NCBI GenBank assembly: GCA_046724395.1
Contig: JBKOWM010000079.1
Span: 1 to 7,771 of the forward strand
From: DATAEU01 sp046724395
GTDB lineage: Bacteria > Actinomycetota > UBA4738 > HRBIN12
DNA: 7,771 nucleotides
Direction of reading: 5' to 3'
Shown in pieces: positions 5,565-7,771 of this stretch; position 1 is the stretch's first letter, and every line of letters starts with the position of its first letter. Below the pieces are notes generated by a model. It saw only the letters and a list, made by a program, of their open reading frames with translations. It had not been told where the DNA came from and searched no databases. The position numbers and the translations under genes are program-made.

Positions 5565-6257
5565 ATGGTCATGACCGCTGAGCGGAAGACGATCAAGGTC
5601 CTGATCGTCGACGACCAGCGCACCTTCGCCGAGGCCCTCGAGCTCGCGCTGGCCAAGGAGAAGGACATGCGGGTCGTCGACGTGGTCACGGACGGCGACG
5701 CCGCGGTCGAGGCGGCGGCCGAGCATCGGCCCGACGTGGTGCTGATGGACGTCGCGATGCCCGGCATGAGCGGGATCGAGGCCACGCGCCGCATCAAGGG
5801 CGTCGAGCCTGAGGCGCAGGTGCTGATGCTTTCCGGGTACGAGGACGAGTACCTGCTCGCCCGGGCGGTGCAGGCCGGCGCGCTCGGGCTCCTTCGCAAG
5901 ACGGAGGCGGTCGTCGACGTCGCCCGCTCCGTCCGACAGGCCCACCGCGGCGAGACGTTGCACGGCGAGGACGAGATCGTCGGCGCGCTGCGCCGGCTTC
6001 GTCACCGTCGCGACCAGGACTCGTCCGCTGAGAAACGGCTTGCACGCCTCACCCCGCGCGAGATCGAGATCCTCCAGGCCATGGCGCACGGGGAGTCTCC
6101 GGAGACGATCACGCGCGAGCTTCAGATGAGCCCGCACACTCTTCGGACGCACACGCAGAACATCATCACGAAGCTCGGCGTGCATTCGAAGCTGGAGGCG
6201 TTGGTGCTCGCCATCCGGCACGGCCGCGTGCAGACGCTCGACGTCTCGGAGGGTTGA
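5565..6257 (+). CDS. Orphan NarL/FixJ-family response regulator with LuxR-type DNA-binding domain
   Basis: This 230-residue two-domain transcription factor should be phosphorylated by a histidine kinase and then bind DNA as a dimer. The receiver domain (about 10-125) has the acidic pair Asp16-Asp17, phosphoacceptor Asp62 in VVLMDVAMPGMSG, Ser90 in the switch position and Lys112 in LLRKTE. After a charged linker, the LuxR helix-turn-helix (about 163-222) reads LTPREIEILQAMAHGES, then SPHTLRTHTQNIITKLGVHS. All key receiver residues are present, so it should be phosphorylatable. No kinase gene is visible in the window, hence orphan here. The ATG at 5571 is an alternative start two codons in. It is divergent from hadA and might regulate it and itself through the shared 183-bp intergenic region (inference). 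It ends 3 bp from the rpmG stop. Confidence 0.93.
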   Translation: MVMTAERKTIKVLIVDDQRTFAEALELALAKEKDMRVVDVVTDGDAAVEAAAEHRPDVVLMDVAMPGMSGIEATRRIKGVEPEAQVLMLSGYEDEYLLARAVQAGALGLLRKTEAVVDVARSVRQAHRGETLHGEDEIVGALRRLRHRRDQDSSAEKRLARLTPREIEILQAMAHGESPETITRELQMSPHTLRTHTQNIITKLGVHSKLEALVLAIRHGRVQTLDVSEG

Positions 6258-6260
6258 CCC

Positions 6261-6425
6261 CTACCGCGTCTCGCGGTGCACCGTGTGCTTGCGCTCCCAG
6301 CGGCAGTACTTCTTGAGCTCCAGGCGCTCGCGGTCGTTGATGCGGTTCTTCACCGTGTTGTAGTTGCGCCGCTTGCAGCTGGTGCACGCCAGCGTGATCT
6401 TCGGACGGTTGTCGGTCTTGGCCAT
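6261..6425 (-). CDS. rpmG: 50S ribosomal protein L33 (bL33)
   Basis: A 54-residue basic protein translated from the minus strand: it begins MAKTDNRPKITLACTSCKRR, continues NYNTVKNRINDRERLELKKY and ends in KHTVHRETR, which is the full-length bL33 pattern. bL33 sits near the E site of the large ribosomal subunit. It is mostly the zinc-binding (C+) type, with Cys14 and Cys17 in CTSC, but the second pair is degenerate: Cys41 is followed by Arg-Trp-Glu where a second Cys (CxxC) is normally found. It lies 44 bp downstream of tuf, with a purine-rich stretch (AGAGAAGAG) directly before the ATG, and is probably co-transcribed with tuf. Its stop is 3 bp from the convergent response regulator gene. Confidence 0.95.
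   Translation of the reverse strand: MAKTDNRPKITLACTSCKRRNYNTVKNRINDRERLELKKYCRWERKHTVHRETR
6263..6277. terminator. Short perfect hairpin at the response regulator/rpmG convergent junction
   Basis: ACCGCG (6263-6268) and CGCGGT (6272-6277) are exact complements around a TCT loop, starting six bases after the response regulator stop and lying in the last rpmG codons. No U-tract follows. It may mark the transcript end for the plus-strand gene; the evidence is only the symmetry and location. Confidence 0.3.
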
Positions 6426-6469
6426 CTCTTCTCTCTAGTCCTCTGGCTCTTCTCGGCCGCTCGGCGTGT

Positions 6470-7654
<1,185 letters not shown>

Positions 7655-7688
7655 CTCAACCTCCGGCGTCTTCGAAGCTTGTCGCGCC

Positions 7689-7765
7689 TGGTAGCGGGGG
7701 GCGGATTTGAACCGCCGACACAGCGATTATGAGCCGCTTGCTCTGCCAGGCTGAGCTACCCCGCC
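7689..7765 (-). tRNA. tRNA-Met (CAT anticodon), with encoded CCA
   Basis: The minus strand forms a complete cloverleaf: acceptor GGCGGGG with CCCCGCT (first pair G-U), D stem GCTC/GAGC, anticodon stem AGCGG/TCGCT with loop CTCATAA, T stem GGCGG/CCGCC with loop TTCAAAT, discriminator A and an encoded CCA (7689-7691). The anticodon CAT is at 7729-7731. The anticodon stem lacks the three G-C pairs of initiator tRNA, so this is elongator Met or the Ile2 species read after lysidine modification. The mycobacterial metT before rpmG2 favours Met. Confidence 0.9.
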
Positions 7766-7771
7766 TCCGCG

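Noticed and set aside
5550..6221. 223-residue minus-strand frame opposite the response regulator
   Set aside because: The plus strand encodes a complete receiver and LuxR domain; the antisense frame is a codon-bias shadow.
7692..7765. Initiator tRNA identity for the CAT tRNA
   Set aside because: The anticodon stem is AGCGG/TCGCT, lacking the three consecutive G-C pairs of initiator tRNA; Ile2 remains a minor possibility.

Overview
The window is GC-rich throughout. It carries a recognisable actinobacterial translation and protein-export neighbourhood on the minus strand. In minus-strand order it reads tRNA-Met, tuf, rpmG, hadA, hadB, tRNA-Trp, secE, nusG. A CxxC-type RpmG next to a HadA/HadB dehydratase pair upstream of tRNA-Trp, secE and nusG is the arrangement known from mycobacteria (metT, rpmG2, hadABC, trpT, secE1, nusG). 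Together with the TANNNT-type -10 boxes and the acidic NusG extension, this points to an actinobacterium. A deep-branching class such as Thermoleophilia is possible, but that placement is inference.

Layout from left to right: a KefB/YbaL-type cation:proton antiporter (plus strand, cut by the window start, with three clustered one-base frame breaks); nusG and secE (minus); tRNA-Trp (minus); an unrecognised 525-residue helical, probably coiled-coil protein (plus); hadB and hadA (minus, overlapping by ATGA); an orphan NarL/FixJ-type response regulator (plus); rpmG, tuf and tRNA-Met (minus).

The ancestral cluster is split into three minus-strand units (tRNA-Met-tuf-rpmG; hadA-hadB; tRNA-Trp-secE-nusG) by single plus-strand genes. 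Each internal plus-strand gene ends against, or overlapping, the 3' end of a minus-strand gene, and its own promoter region lies back to back with the start of the next minus-strand unit. The usual rplK that follows nusG is absent; the antiporter converges on nusG instead. All three convergent junctions are extremely tight (7 bp gap, 4 bp overlap, 3 bp gap). Two of them carry short perfect inverted repeats with 3-nt loops.

Functionally, tuf, rpmG and the two tRNAs serve translation, NusG couples transcription to translation or termination, SecE is part of the Sec translocon, and HadAB is a hot-dog dehydratase pair of fatty-acid synthesis. The roles of the coiled-coil protein and the response regulator cannot be read from the sequence. 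I see no mobile element, CRISPR array or clearly new defence-like system. The less explained items are the coiled-coil gene, the long lysine-free NusG extension, and a folded hadA leader with alternative pairings around its ribosome binding site.
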